Of a DNA stretch of 64,000 nucleotides, positions 1 through 9,844 are shown piece by piece. The position numbers and the translations under genes were made by a program. Within the stretch, counting starts at the first letter, position 1; each line of letters starts with the position of its first letter. The stretch covers positions 1 through 64,000 of the forward strand of contig NZ_JAHBGC010000016.1 in the NCBI RefSeq assembly GCF_018390645.1. The letters are read 5' to 3'. The notes under the pieces were generated by a model that ran no database searches, was not told where the DNA came from, and saw only the letters and a list, made by a program, of their open reading frames with translations. Source of the stretch: Ancylobacter dichloromethanicus (GTDB lineage Bacteria > Pseudomonadota > Alphaproteobacteria > Rhizobiales > Xanthobacteraceae).

Positions 1-2
1 GG

Positions 3-221
3 ATTCGGCAGGGCTATGGCTATATGTGGTGGACCCTTCCCGAGGACATTTGGGGAAAGAGCGCCTTCTACGCGTCCGGCTATGGCGGCCAGATCATAGC
101 CGTTGTGCCGACGAAACGGCTGGTGGTCGTGCAGACCGTTGATCTGAGCCAGAATCCGAAGGGCATCCGGACAAGCGCCTTCATCGACCTTTTGAAGAAG
201 GTCGCCTCCGCATCGCGGTAA
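3..221 (+). CDS. C-terminal end of a beta-lactamase-like serine hydrolase (5' end outside window)
   Basis: The open frame runs in from the window edge and stops at 219-221. About 72 residues are visible. The stretch GYGYMWW followed by FYASGYGGQ and IIAVVPTKRLVVVQT matches the C-terminal part of class C beta-lactamase / 6-aminohexanoate-dimer-hydrolase type proteins, where a Gly-rich GYGGQ segment precedes the last strands. The Ser-x-x-Lys and Tyr active-site motifs lie upstream and cannot be checked. Members hydrolyse amide or ester bonds or act as penicillin-binding-like enzymes; the substrate cannot be told from this fragment. The ATG at 24 is internal to the frame. Confidence 0.7.
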   Translation: MRQGYGYMWWTLPEDIWGKSAFYASGYGGQIIAVVPTKRLVVVQTVDLSQNPKGIRTSAFIDLLKKVASASR

Positions 222-364
222 GCGGTCTGGCGCAGCGCACGACCGGGCGCCCGTAGGGCCGCAAGAGCGCGGCCCAAGCGAGAGGGCGCTCAACGGTCGA
301 TCGGCGCGCGCAGTAATTCTAAAATGTGGGGTAAAATGAGGGCGGCTGAGTTGGGCGGTCGTAC

Positions 365-384
365 AAAAACCTTGTAAATCAAGG
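365..384 (-). terminator. possible weak terminator after tRNA-Ser
   Basis: Read on the minus strand, a five-base stem CCTTG/CAAGG with a five-base loop is followed directly by TTTTT. It lies about 20 bases past the 3' end of the tRNA gene. The stem is short, so it may be a weak terminator only. Confidence 0.4.
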
Positions 385-400
385 CTTTAGGTTAAGAGGC

Positions 401-490
401 TGGCGGAGGGAGCGGGATTCGAACCCGCGATACGGTTTCCCGTATACACACTTTCCAGGCGTGCGCCTTCAACCACTCGGCCACCCCTCC
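401..490 (-). tRNA. tRNA-Ser (anticodon GGA)
   Basis: The minus strand reads a full tRNA from GGAGGGG at 490 to an encoded CCA at 401-403. The acceptor stem GGAGGGG/TCCCTCC-type pairing, a D-arm starting GCCGAGTGG, the anticodon loop CTGGAAAG with anticodon GGA, a long variable arm (ATACGG-GAAA-CCGTAT) and the T-loop GGTTCGAATCC are all visible. The long variable arm is diagnostic of a class II tRNA, here serine. It reads UCC and UCU codons. Confidence 0.97.
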
Positions 491-676
491 GTCGCCGGTC
501 CGCGAGGGCCGGTGTCTCGTCGATCGGTGCCGGGCGGGCCGGCCGAACCGTCGAAGAGGCGCGGAATATAGCGAAGCGCGCCACTCTGGCAAGCCATCCG
601 CGCGTGTTGCGCCGCCCATTCGCGCGAGGCTGGGGAAAAGGTGCCCGCGCGCGGCGCGGCGAAGGCCGCCGGCCGG

Positions 677-1072
677 TCAGTTCAGCGGCGCGGTGGTCGA
701 GGTGATGGTGCAGGTGGCGGCGTCGGCCTTGGGCCCCATCAGGTGGACCTGGTCCTGGCCCTTGGCGCCGGCGACGATGTTGTAGATCGTGGTGCCGGCC
801 GAACCGGCCGGCTTGCCGTTGACGGTGAAGGCGCAGTTCACCCCGACCGACCCCACGGTGGCGGCGGTCTCGTTGACCACCGAAACCCCCATCACCGTTC
901 CCACGTCATTGGTGAAGATGTCGCCCTGGCTCAGCACCAGGCCGGAGAATTTGGCGGCGGCCTGCGGCTCGGCCTGCTGCGCGGCGGCGGGCAGGGAAAT
1001 ACCGGCCAGCGACATCGCCGCGAGGGGCAGGGCGGCGATCAGGGCGAGGGCGATGGGCAGGCTGTGCAACAT
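677..1072 (-). CDS. small exported protein of unknown function
   Basis: A 131-residue protein. The first 31 residues form a clear signal peptide (MLHSLPIALALIAALPLAA, then an AAAQQ cleavage region). The mature part of about 100 residues is rich in Gly, Ala, Val and Thr, has two cysteines (in GVNCAF and AATCTI) that could form a disulphide, and looks like a small all-beta domain. I do not recognise a named family; it somewhat resembles periplasmic beta-sandwich proteins of the FxLYD kind, but that is weak. It is transcribed away from the efflux operon and has no close partner. A periplasmic or secreted location is inferred from the leader. Confidence 0.75.
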   Translation of the reverse strand: MLHSLPIALALIAALPLAAMSLAGISLPAAAQQAEPQAAAKFSGLVLSQGDIFTNDVGTVMGVSVVNETAATVGSVGVNCAFTVNGKPAGSAGTTIYNIVAGAKGQDQVHLMGPKADAATCTITSTTAPLN

Positions 1073-1527
1073 GGGGGGCCCCGCGGTCCGCCGCGGCGTC
1101 CGGACCGGAAGTTTGACGGGAGGCTCGCCGCAGGAGGGCAGCCTAGTCGATGCGCGTCAAATGTCGAGACGGTAGGCCGCTCCCGGTGGGCGGGGGAGCC
1201 GTTGAGTCGCGGTAAATTGGCCGCCGCCGGGCAAGGTCTTTCCGCGCTGTCGACGGCGCCCGGCGCTGTGATGCGTGGTTGCGGCGCCCCGCAGTCACGA
1301 TGCGCGGGCCATTGGCGCAAATATATCCGCTGTCCTCTTTCGGTGGAAGGCGAGCCTTCCGGCGCGGCACTGGCCTGCGGAAGCCATCAAGTGTGAAGTT
1401 AATATTGCAATTTTTTCTGCCTCTAAGGTGATTTATTGTGTTGAACGTGCCCGGATTGCCACAACTAGACAAGTCTGCGAGCGACGGTATAGTTTGCCGG
1501 TAGAGTTGTGCGCCACGGGAGAGCGGA
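1073..1527. other. gene-free stretch between two divergent genes
   Basis: 455 bases without a convincing gene. Frames crossing it have no family resemblance. The part at about 1390-1450 is clearly more AT-rich than its surroundings (runs such as AATATTGCAATTTTTT). The right end holds the promoter of the efflux operon (separate entry); the left end should hold the promoter of the exported protein. I see no RNA gene or strong repeat. Confidence 0.6.
1466..1493 (+). promoter_or_regulatory. sigma70-like promoter of the RND efflux operon
   Basis: TAGACA (1466-1471) and TATAGT (1488-1493) are separated by 16 bases, a good match to -35/-10 elements, with the start codon 35 bases further on. The -35 overlaps the small palindrome AGAC-AA-GTCT, and CACAACT (1460-1466) has its inverse AGTTGTG 3' of the -10; either could bind a repressor, as is usual for efflux operons, but no regulator gene lies next to it. 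Confidence 0.5.
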
Positions 1528-2871
1528 ATGAGTCCGAGCGTGTGTCAGGCCGGTCGACGTCGCATGGGCGCCGGTCTGCTCGGTGTCGGTATGGCGTCCC
1601 TCCTGCTTGCGGCGTGCTCGGAAGAGAACAAGTATGTGGCGCCGCCGCCGCCGCAGGTGACGGTCGCCGCGCCGGTGCAGCAGGCGGTGACCCGCTACCT
1701 CAAGTTCACCGGCAACACCGCCTCCATCAACACTGTCGATCTGGTCGCCCGCGTCGAGGGCTTCCTGATGTCGATCGACTACAAGGACGGCGCGGTGATG
1801 AAGAAGGGCGACCGGCTCTTCCTCATCCAGCAGGACACCTACCAGGCCGATCTCGACCAGGCCAAGGCGCAGCTCGCCTCGGCGCAGGCCCAGCTCACCA
1901 ACACCCAGGCGGAATATCAGCGCCAGTCGACGCTCGGCCAGCAGGATTTCTCCTCGCAGGCTACCGTCGACAAGGCGCGCGCGGCGATGGAGGAGGCGGT
2001 GGCGTCGGTCGACGCGGCCAAGGCCAATATCGAGATCGCCACCATCAATCTCGGCTACACCACGGTGCTGGCGCCGTTCGACGGCATCGTCACCCGCCAC
2101 CTCGCCGATGTCGGCCAGCTGGTCGGTCACAGCCAGCCGACCACGCTCGCCACCATCGTGCAGATGAATCCGATCTACGCCTATTTCAACATCAGCGAGA
2201 ACCAGGTCCTGCGCATCAAGGAAGCCCTTGCCGCGCAGGGGCGGACCATCGAGGAAGTGAAGCAGATCGAGATCGACATCGGCCTGCAGGACGAGGGCGA
2301 CGAGTACCCGCACAAGGGCCGGCTCGACTATGTGTCGCCGGAAATCGACCCCGCGACCGGCACGCTGCTGGTTCGCGGCGTGTTCGACAATCCCAAGCTG
2401 GCGCTGCTTCCCGGCCTGTTCGTGCGGGTGCGCATTCCGGCGCAGAAGATTCCGGACGCCTACCTCGTCGACGACACCGCGATCGGCACGGCGCAGCAGG
2501 GCAAATATGTGCTGGTGGTCAACAAGGACAATGTGGTCGAGCAGAAGATCGTCACCGTGGGCCAGCAGATCGGCAATTACCGGGTGATCGAATCCGGGCT
2601 GTCGGCGGAGGATCGCGTGGTGATCGGCGGCGTCCAGCGCGCGACGCCGGGCTCGAAGGTCGACCCGGTCGAAGCCAAGGCAGACGCGGCGAAGCCGGAC
2701 GAAGCCAAGCCAGACGGAGCCAAGGCGGACGCGGCGAAGCCGGACGCGGCATCGGCGACGACTCCCGCCGCCGCGACCCCCGCCGACAATGCGGCCGGCG
2801 CCAAGCAGGATCCGGCGCCTTCGGACCCGGCGCCTTCGGACCCGGCGCCGGCGGCCAAGCCCGCGAACTGA
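1528..2871 (+). CDS. RND efflux pump periplasmic adaptor (membrane fusion lipoprotein)
   Basis: A 447-residue AcrA/MexA-type adaptor that bridges an inner-membrane RND pump and an outer-membrane channel. The N-terminus is a lipoprotein signal with lipobox LLAAC, so Cys30 would be acylated. Residues of about 45-95 form the first half of the lipoyl-like domain (GNTASINTVDLVARVEGF), then an alpha-helical hairpin rich in Gln and Ala (about 105-170), the second lipoyl half and beta-barrel, and a membrane-proximal domain ending near 370. The last 70 residues are an Ala/Lys/Pro/Asp repeat tail not usual for the family. The pump gene follows after 87 bases, so the two form an operon. The substrate is unknown; no TolC-type gene is adjacent. 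Confidence 0.95.
   Translation: MSPSVCQAGRRRMGAGLLGVGMASLLLAACSEENKYVAPPPPQVTVAAPVQQAVTRYLKFTGNTASINTVDLVARVEGFLMSIDYKDGAVMKKGDRLFLIQQDTYQADLDQAKAQLASAQAQLTNTQAEYQRQSTLGQQDFSSQATVDKARAAMEEAVASVDAAKANIEIATINLGYTTVLAPFDGIVTRHLADVGQLVGHSQPTTLATIVQMNPIYAYFNISENQVLRIKEALAAQGRTIEEVKQIEIDIGLQDEGDEYPHKGRLDYVSPEIDPATGTLLVRGVFDNPKLALLPGLFVRVRIPAQKIPDAYLVDDTAIGTAQQGKYVLVVNKDNVVEQKIVTVGQQIGNYRVIESGLSAEDRVVIGGVQRATPGSKVDPVEAKADAAKPDEAKPDGAKADAAKPDAASATTPAAATPADNAAGAKQDPAPSDPAPSDPAPAAKPAN
2671..2855 (+). repeat. in-frame tandem repeats coding for an Ala/Lys/Pro/Asp tail
   Basis: Between 2671 and 2747 the DNA repeats a unit encoding AKxDxAKPD, and between about 2811 and 2855 a 15-base unit encoding DPAPS is repeated. 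Both sit in the 3' end of the efflux adaptor gene and keep the frame. Such tracts can change length by slippage. They lie after the last recognised adaptor domain. Confidence 0.7.
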
Positions 2872-2958
2872 CATCTGTGACCCGACGTCCGGAAGCTGGT
2901 TTCCGGCAACCGACATCGCGACCCCCGCGCAGGACCGCTTGAACCGAAGGCCCGTCAC

Positions 2959-5900
2959 ATGATTTCGCGCTTTTTCATCGAACGGCCGGTTCTCGCCAAC
3001 GTCCTCGCGCTGGTCTTCGTGCTGATCGGCAGCGTCGCGCTCTACACCTTGCCGGTGGCGCAATATCCCAATGTCGTGCCGCCGACGATCCAGGTCTCCA
3101 CCCTGTATCCCGGCGCCAGCGCCCGCACGCTGGTCGACACCGTCGCGCTGCCCATCGAGCAGCAGGTGAACGGCGTCGAGGACATGCTCTACATGCAGTC
3201 CACCAGCGCCAGCGACGGCACCTATTCGCTGACCGTGACCTTCGCCATCGGCACCGACCCCAACATCGCGCAGGTGCTGGTGCAGAACCGCGTCGCCATC
3301 GCGCTCGCCTCGCTGCCGCAGGCGGTGCAGGTGCAGGGCGTGACGACGCAGATCAAGTCGACCGCGATCCTTCAGTTCGTCACGCTCTATTCGCCGGAAG
3401 AGAAGTTCGACAGCCTGTTTCTCGCCAATTACGGCGTCATCAATATCGAGAACGAGATCGCCCGCCTCGATGGCGTCGGCAATGTCAGCGTGTTCGGCGC
3501 CGGCGATTATGCGATGCGGGTCTGGCTCAATCCCGACGAGTTGCAGGCCCGCCAGCTCACCCCGCAGGACGTGATCGACGCGATCCAGCAGCAGAGCCAG
3601 GAAGTGGCCTCCGGCGTGGTGGGCATGCCGCCGGTGCCGAAGGGGCAGAACTTCCAGTTCACCCTTCTGATGGACGGCCGGCTCAACGACGTCGCCGACT
3701 ACGAGAACATCATCGTCAAGGTGTCGAACGCCGATGGCGGGCGCATCACCCGCCTGCGCGACGTGGCGCGGGTGGAGATCGGCGCGCAGACCTACAGCCA
3801 GATATTCACCTTCAACAACAAGCCGGCGGCGGCGCTGGGCATCTACCAGCTGCCGGAGGCGAACTCGCTGCAGGTGGCGACCGAGGTGCGGGCCAAGATG
3901 GAGGAGCTCTCCAAGAGCTTCCCGCCCGGCCTCTCCTATGACGTGCCGTTCGACACCACCGTGTTCGTGAACGCCTCGATTTCGGAGGTCTACGTCACGC
4001 TGTTCGAGGCCGGCATCCTGGTGCTCATCGTCATCCTGGTGTTCCTGCAGGACTGGCGGGCGATGCTGGTGCCGGCGACCACGGTGCCGGTGACCATCAT
4101 CGGCACCTTCGCCGCCATGGCGGCGATGGGCTTCACGGTCAACCTCTCCACCCTGTTCGCCATCGTGCTCGCCATCGGCATCGTGGTCGACGACGCCATC
4201 GTCATCGTCGAAGGCGTGGCCCGCCATATCGAGCGCGGGCTGCCGGGCCGGCAGGCCGCCGAAAAGGCGATGGACGAGCTGCTGGGGCCGATCATCGGCA
4301 TCACGCTGGTGCTGATGGCGGTGTTCCTGCCGGCGGCGTTCATGCCCGGCCTCACCGGCCAGATGTACCAGCAGTTCGCCCTTGTCATCGCCGCCACCGC
4401 GTTCATCTCGGCGATCAACGCGCTGACGCTGAAGCCGACCCAGTGCGCGCTGTGGCTGCGCAAGCCGGTGCCGGAGGACCAGCGCAACATCTTCTATCGC
4501 GGCTTCAACGCCGTCTACAACAAGGCCGAGCACTGGTATGCCGGCCTGATCCATCACATGGTCAAGGCGAGCGGGATCATCGTCACCGTCGGCCTGGTGC
4601 TGATCGGCCTCGCCATCTGGGGCATCACCCGGGTGCCGACCGGCTTCCTGCCGACCGAGGACCAGGGCTATGTGCTGATCGGCGCGCAGCTTCCCGACGC
4701 GGCCTCGCTCCAGCGCACCACCGAGGTGATGAGCCAGATCTCCGAGATCGCCGGCAAGACGCCGGGGGTGAAGGACGTGATCGCCATTTCCGGCGTCTCC
4801 GTGCTCGACAACAACGCCACCCTCGCCAATGGCGGCGTCGCCTATGTCATGCTCAATCCGTGGGACGAGCGCGACAAGGCGGGGCAGGGGCTGCGCTTCA
4901 TCTACGACACGCTGAACAAGGAGCTGCAGCAGGTCGAGGGGGCGATGACCTTCGTGCTGGTGCCGCCGGCGATCCAGGGCGTGGGCAACGCGTCCGGCTT
5001 CACCATGATGCTGCAGCAGAAGGACGGCAGCTTCGACTTCACCGAACTGCAGGCGGTGACGCAGCAGATCCTGAAGAACGCCTCCACCCAGTCGGCGCTG
5101 CAGCGTCTCTCCACCTCGTTCCGCGCCAACGTTCCCCAGCTCCTGTTGAAGATCAACCGCATCAAGGCCGAGACTCTGGGCGTGACGGTGGGCCAGGTGT
5201 TCTCGACCGTGCAGGGCTATGTCGGCTCGAGCTATGTCACCCAGTTCAACGAGTTCGGGCAGACCTTCCAGGCCTATATCCAGTCCGAGCCCGACTTCCG
5301 CCGCACGCCGGAGGAAATCCTCAACCTGAAGATCCGCACCCCGGACGGCACCATGGTGCCGCTCGGCACCCTGGCCGAGGTGGAGCCCGCCTTCGGCCCG
5401 CCGCTGATCACGCTGTACAACCTCTACCCCGCCACCACCATCCAGGGCGGCCCGGCGCCCGGCTTCTCGTCCGGCCAGGCGCTCGACATCATGGACCAGG
5501 TCGCCGACGCGACGATGCCCGGTGGCATGGGCTTCAGCTGGACCGCCATGTCCTATCAGGAGGTGGTGGTCGGCAACGAGGTCTACTTCGTCTTCGGCCT
5601 CGCCATCCTGCTGGTCTATTTCGTGCTCGCCGGCCAGTATGAGAGCTGGGTGCTGCCGTTCTCGGTGCTGCTGGCCGTGCCGCTGGCCCTGCTCGGCACC
5701 GTGGTGGCGCTGACCGGGCTCGGGATCTCCAACAATCTCTACACCCAGATCGGCCTGATCCTGCTGATCGCCCTGTCGGCCAAGAACGCCATCCTGATCG
5801 TCGAATTCGCGCGCGAGAAGCGGGCGGAGGGGATGGAGATCGCCGAGGCGGCGACCGAGGCCGCGCGGCTGCGATTCCGGCCGATCCTGATGACCTCCTT

Positions 5901-6138
5901 CGCCTTCATCCTTGGCGTCCTGCCGCTGGTGCTCGCCACCGGCGCCGGCGCCGCCTCGCGCAAGTCGATCGGCATCGCGGTGTTCTCCGGCATGCTCGCC
6001 TCCACCTGCCTTGCCGTGCTGTTCGTGCCGTCCTTCTACACGGTGCTGCAGCGCTTCGAGGAATGGCGCGTGCGCGGCAAGGTGCCGGCCGGCACCGCCC
6101 CGCCGGATGGCGACGGAACGCCTCATCCGGCGGCGTGA
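2959..6138 (+). CDS. RND efflux pump inner-membrane transporter (HAE1 family)
   Basis: 1059 residues, the usual length for AcrB-type pumps. It begins with the standard MISRFFIERPVLANVLA and has two repeated halves, each with a first transmembrane helix, a large periplasmic loop and five or six further helices. The proton-relay residues are present: the Asp pair in GIVVDDAIVIVEG (Asp411, Asp412) and the Lys in LSAKNAILIVEFA (Lys942). It should export drugs or other amphiphiles with proton import, together with the adaptor encoded just upstream. The C-terminus is short and Pro-rich. Family assignment is firm; the substrate is not known. Confidence 0.97.
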   Translation: MISRFFIERPVLANVLALVFVLIGSVALYTLPVAQYPNVVPPTIQVSTLYPGASARTLVDTVALPIEQQVNGVEDMLYMQSTSASDGTYSLTVTFAIGTDPNIAQVLVQNRVAIALASLPQAVQVQGVTTQIKSTAILQFVTLYSPEEKFDSLFLANYGVINIENEIARLDGVGNVSVFGAGDYAMRVWLNPDELQARQLTPQDVIDAIQQQSQEVASGVVGMPPVPKGQNFQFTLLMDGRLNDVADYENIIVKVSNADGGRITRLRDVARVEIGAQTYSQIFTFNNKPAAALGIYQLPEANSLQVATEVRAKMEELSKSFPPGLSYDVPFDTTVFVNASISEVYVTLFEAGILVLIVILVFLQDWRAMLVPATTVPVTIIGTFAAMAAMGFTVNLSTLFAIVLAIGIVVDDAIVIVEGVARHIERGLPGRQAAEKAMDELLGPIIGITLVLMAVFLPAAFMPGLTGQMYQQFALVIAATAFISAINALTLKPTQCALWLRKPVPEDQRNIFYRGFNAVYNKAEHWYAGLIHHMVKASGIIVTVGLVLIGLAIWGITRVPTGFLPTEDQGYVLIGAQLPDAASLQRTTEVMSQISEIAGKTPGVKDVIAISGVSVLDNNATLANGGVAYVMLNPWDERDKAGQGLRFIYDTLNKELQQVEGAMTFVLVPPAIQGVGNASGFTMMLQQKDGSFDFTELQAVTQQILKNASTQSALQRLSTSFRANVPQLLLKINRIKAETLGVTVGQVFSTVQGYVGSSYVTQFNEFGQTFQAYIQSEPDFRRTPEEILNLKIRTPDGTMVPLGTLAEVEPAFGPPLITLYNLYPATTIQGGPAPGFSSGQALDIMDQVADATMPGGMGFSWTAMSYQEVVVGNEVYFVFGLAILLVYFVLAGQYESWVLPFSVLLAVPLALLGTVVALTGLGISNNLYTQIGLILLIALSAKNAILIVEFAREKRAEGMEIAEAATEAARLRFRPILMTSFAFILGVLPLVLATGAGAASRKSIGIAVFSGMLASTCLAVLFVPSFYTVLQRFEEWRVRGKVPAGTAPPDGDGTPHPAA

Positions 6139-6412
6139 GCCGGCGGGAAGCGCGTTGATCCGGGGGTGCGAGAGCCGGGGCGCGGGGGCCTGCGCCCCCG
6201 ACGCCTCAATTCTTGGCAGCCGGCTGACGCTTCGCTAGGCGGCCGGCGCGGGGGCCCCGCCCCCCAGCCTCCTGCGGCGCCGGGACACGCCCCTGCGGCA
6301 TGGCGGGCCGGCCCCATTGCCCTGCGGCACGATTCCTGCGTTCATCGGGGTGGTTCCGCCCCGCTGGCGCGCTGGCGGGCGTGGTGTGTTCTTCGTCGGT
6401 CAGTTGGTGCCT

Positions 6413-9400
6413 ATGACAATCTTCGCGAGCCTGCATCACGTCACGGCCTACAGCTATGACCGTCCGGTCTCGCTGGGACCCCAGATCATCAGGCTGCGCC
6501 CGGCGCCCCATTGCCGGACCCCGGTGAAGAGCTACGCGCTCAAGGTCACCCCCTCGAACCATTTCGTGAACTGGCAGCAGGACCCGTTCGGCAACTGGAT
6601 GGCCCGCTTCGTCTTCCCCGAGAAGGCGACCGAGTTCCGGGTCGAGGTCGATCTGATCGCCGACATGACGGTGTACAACCCGTTCGACTTCTTCATCGAG
6701 GAATATGCCGAGAAGCTGCCCTTCGCCTATCCCCCCGGCCTCGCCAAGGAACTGATCCCCTATCTGGAGCTGGAGCAGGGCGGCCCGCTGCTCGACGGCT
6801 TCGTCGACCAGATCCGCCCGCCCGCCGGCGCGCCGACGGTGGACTACCTGGTCGAGCTGAACCAGAAGCTGCAGCAGCGCGTCGGCTATCTCATCCGCCT
6901 GGAACCGGGGGTGCAGACGCCGGACGAGACGCTGGGGCTGGCCTGCGGCTCCTGCCGCGATTCCGGCTGGCTGCTGGTGCAGGTGCTGCGCCGGCTCGGC
7001 CTCGCCGCCCGCTTCGTCTCCGGCTACCTGATCCAGCTCAAGCCGGATGTGAAGGCGCTGGACGGTCCGACCGGCACCGAGGTCGACTTCACCGACCTGC
7101 ACGCCTGGTGCGAGGTCTATCTGCCGGGCGCCGGCTGGATCGGGCTGGACCCCACCTCCGGCCTTCTGTGCGGCGAGAGCCATCTGCCGCTCTGCGCCAC
7201 GCCCAACCCGGCCTCGGCCGCGCCGATCACCGGCGGATTCTCGGCCGAGGAGGGGACGAAGACCGACTTCGAATTCGAGATGAAGGTCACCCGCGTCGCC
7301 GAGAAGCCGCGTGTCACGCTGCCCTTCTCCGACGAGGCGTGGGCGGCGCTCGACGCGCTCGGCGACAGGGTCGACGCGGACCTCGCGGCGCAGGATGTGC
7401 GCCTGACCATGGGCGGCGAGCCGACCTTCATCTCGATCGACGACTATCAGGGCGCGGAGTGGAACACCTCGGCGGTCGGCCCGACCAAGCGGGCCCGGGC
7501 GGACGAGCTGATCCGCCGGCTGCGCAAGCGCTTCGCCCCCGGCGGCATGCTGCATTACGGCCAGGGCAAATGGTATCCCGGCGAGAGCCTGCCGCGCTGG
7601 ACCTTCTCGCTCTACTGGCGCAAGGACGGCAAGCCGGTCTGGCGCGACCCCGCGCTCGTCGCCACCGAGGCCGTCTCCTCGGCCACCATCGAGGAGGCGC
7701 ACGGCTTCATCGCGATGCTGGCCGACCGGCTCGGCGTCGGTGCCGGCTTCGCCGAGCCCGCTTTCGAGGACCCCGCCTACTGGATCGTCAAGGAAGGCGA
7801 CCTGCCGGAGAATGTCGACCCGTTCGATTCCAAGCTGGAGGATGCCGAGGCGCGGGCCCGCATCGCCCGCGTGTTCGCGCGGGGCCTCGGCAAGCCCAGC
7901 GGCTATGTGCTGCCGATCCAGCGCTGGCAGGCCCGCGCCTCGCGCGGCTGGGTCAGCGAGAAATGGCGCTTCCGGCGCGGGCGCATGTTCCTCGTGCCGG
8001 GGGATTCGCCGGCCGGCTTCCGGCTGCCGCTGGCGAGCCTGCCCTGGGTGCCGCCGGCGGCCTACCCTTACGTCCATCCCGCCGACCCGATGACCATTTC
8101 CGGCGACCTGCCGGACGTCGAGGCACTGCACCAGCTCTACCGCCGCACCGCGACCGAGGACGGCCAGCAGGAGCAGGTCGACCAGGTGCTCACCGGCACC
8201 GGCGCGGTGCGCACAGCGCTTACCGTCGAGCCGCGCGACGGGCGGCTCTGCGTGTTCATGCCGCCGACCGAGCGACTGGAGGACTATCTCGAACTGCTCG
8301 CCGCCATCGAGGTGACGGCGGAAGAGCTCAAGCTGCCGGTGCATATCGAGGGCTACACCCCGCCGGTCGACCCGCGCCTCAACGTCATCCGGGTGGCGCC
8401 CGACCCCGGGGTCATCGAGGTCAATGTCCACCCGGCGGCGAACTGGAAGACCTGCGTCGAGATCACCCGCGACCTCTATGAGGAAGCCCGGCTGTCGCGG
8501 CTCGGCACCGAGAAGTTCATGGTCGACGGGCGCCATACCGGCACCGGCGGCGGCAACCATGTGGTGGTGGGCGGCGCCATGCCGGCGGACAGCCCGTTCC
8601 TGCGCCGGCCGGACCTGCTCGCGAGCCTCGTCACCTACTGGCAGCGCCATCCCGCGCTGTCCTATCTGTTCTCGGGGCTGTTCATCGGCCCGACCAGCCA
8701 GGCGCCGCGTGTCGACGAGGCGCGCCACGACGCCCTGTACGAACTCGAAATCGCCATGGCCCATGTGCCCGCGCCCGGCAGGGGCATGGCGCCGCCGCCC
8801 TGGCTGGTCGACCGGCTGTTCCGCAACCTGCTCACCGATGTCACCGGCAACACCCACCGCTCCGAGATCTGCATCGACAAGCTGTTCTCGCCGGACGGGC
8901 CGACCGGCCGGCTCGGCCTGGTCGAGTTCCGCTCGTTCGAGATGCCGCCGGACTGGCGGATGTCGCTCGCCCAGCAATTGCTGCTGCGCGCGCTCATCGC
9001 CTGGTTCTGGCGCGCGCCGCAGCAGGGCCCGCTGGCCCGCTGGGGCACCGCGCTGGCCGACCGCTTCATGCTGCCGCATTTCGTCTGGGCCGACTTCCAG
9101 GACGTATTGGCCGATCTCAGCGGGGCGGGCTACCGCGTCGATCCGCTGTGGTTCGAGGCGCAGCGCGAGTTCCGCTTCCCCTATTTCGGCCAGGTCGAGC
9201 ATGGCGGCGTGACGCTGGAACTGCGCCAGGCGCTGGAGCCATGGAACGTGCTCGGCGAGGAAGGGGCGGCCGGCGGCACGGTGCGCTTCGTCGATTCCTC
9301 GGTGGAGCGGCTGCAGGTGCGGGTCGAGGGCCTCAACCCGATCCGCCACGTCGTCGCCTGCAATGGCCGCCGGCTGCCGCTGCTGCCCACCGGGCGCTTC

Positions 9401-9724
9401 GGCGAATATGTCGCCGGCGTGCGCTTCAAGGCGTGGCAGCCGGCTTCCGGCCTGCACCCGAACATTCCGGTGCACGCGCCGCTCACCTTCGACATCGTCG
9501 ATCTGTGGTCGAACCGCTCGCTGGGCGGCTGCGTCTACCATGTCGCCCACCCCGGCGGGCGCAATTACGAGACGTTCCCGGTGAATTCCTACGAGGCGCA
9601 GGCACGGCGGCTGGCGCGGTTTCAGGCCCATGGCCACACGCCCGGCTATCTGTTCGTGCCGCCGGAGGAAGCCTCGTCCGAATTCCCCGCGACGCTGGAT
9701 CTGCGGCGGCCGGCGCGGATCTGA
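6413..9724 (+). CDS. transglutaminase-like / DUF2126 protein, amidoligase-system component
   Basis: 1103 residues from the ATG at 6413, the start that gives the family-typical beginning [20 protein letters not shown]; longer frames upstream add an unrelated leader. Domains in order: bacterial transglutaminase N-terminal beta domain (about 1-90), transglutaminase core (about 150-260) with a complete Cys181-His230-Asp246 triad (GSCRD, DLHAW, LDPTSG), and the long DUF2126 region (about 300-1095), which has a glutamate-cysteine-ligase-like fold in comparative studies ([31 protein letters not shown]). No signal peptide, so cytoplasmic. It heads a three-gene set with an ATP-grasp/alpha-E protein and a second transglutaminase. 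This set is known from genome comparisons as a probable peptide-forming or peptide-cleaving system; I know of no proven product. No strong ribosome site precedes the start. Confidence 0.92.
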   Translation: MTIFASLHHVTAYSYDRPVSLGPQIIRLRPAPHCRTPVKSYALKVTPSNHFVNWQQDPFGNWMARFVFPEKATEFRVEVDLIADMTVYNPFDFFIEEYAEKLPFAYPPGLAKELIPYLELEQGGPLLDGFVDQIRPPAGAPTVDYLVELNQKLQQRVGYLIRLEPGVQTPDETLGLACGSCRDSGWLLVQVLRRLGLAARFVSGYLIQLKPDVKALDGPTGTEVDFTDLHAWCEVYLPGAGWIGLDPTSGLLCGESHLPLCATPNPASAAPITGGFSAEEGTKTDFEFEMKVTRVAEKPRVTLPFSDEAWAALDALGDRVDADLAAQDVRLTMGGEPTFISIDDYQGAEWNTSAVGPTKRARADELIRRLRKRFAPGGMLHYGQGKWYPGESLPRWTFSLYWRKDGKPVWRDPALVATEAVSSATIEEAHGFIAMLADRLGVGAGFAEPAFEDPAYWIVKEGDLPENVDPFDSKLEDAEARARIARVFARGLGKPSGYVLPIQRWQARASRGWVSEKWRFRRGRMFLVPGDSPAGFRLPLASLPWVPPAAYPYVHPADPMTISGDLPDVEALHQLYRRTATEDGQQEQVDQVLTGTGAVRTALTVEPRDGRLCVFMPPTERLEDYLELLAAIEVTAEELKLPVHIEGYTPPVDPRLNVIRVAPDPGVIEVNVHPAANWKTCVEITRDLYEEARLSRLGTEKFMVDGRHTGTGGGNHVVVGGAMPADSPFLRRPDLLASLVTYWQRHPALSYLFSGLFIGPTSQAPRVDEARHDALYELEIAMAHVPAPGRGMAPPPWLVDRLFRNLLTDVTGNTHRSEICIDKLFSPDGPTGRLGLVEFRSFEMPPDWRMSLAQQLLLRALIAWFWRAPQQGPLARWGTALADRFMLPHFVWADFQDVLADLSGAGYRVDPLWFEAQREFRFPYFGQVEHGGVTLELRQALEPWNVLGEEGAAGGTVRFVDSSVERLQVRVEGLNPIRHVVACNGRRLPLLPTGRFGEYVAGVRFKAWQPASGLHPNIPVHAPLTFDIVDLWSNRSLGGCVYHVAHPGGRNYETFPVNSYEAQARRLARFQAHGHTPGYLFVPPEEASSEFPATLDLRRPARI

Positions 9725-9844
9725 CGCGGCGCCTTGCTTCATTCGGGCCACAGGCCGGGCCGCGCCGACCCGGGCGCGCCGCTTTGGCGCGTGCGGTCGC
9801 GGCGCGAGGATGGTATGCCCATCCTTTAGGGCCGAGAGGAAGCC

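Noticed and set aside
401-490. Integration site of a mobile element at tRNA-Ser
   Set aside because: No integrase gene or repeat of the tRNA 3' end is seen in the flanks.
1465-6126. 1553-codon open frame on the minus strand across the efflux genes
   Set aside because: Shadow of the two RND genes caused by GC-rich third positions; the translation is His/Arg/Gly-rich with no family resemblance.
6180-6265. Terminator hairpins after the RND pump (runs of G/C such as GGGGGCC...GCCCCC)
   Set aside because: Strong GC stems are present but no T-tract follows, so a Rho-independent terminator is not supported.
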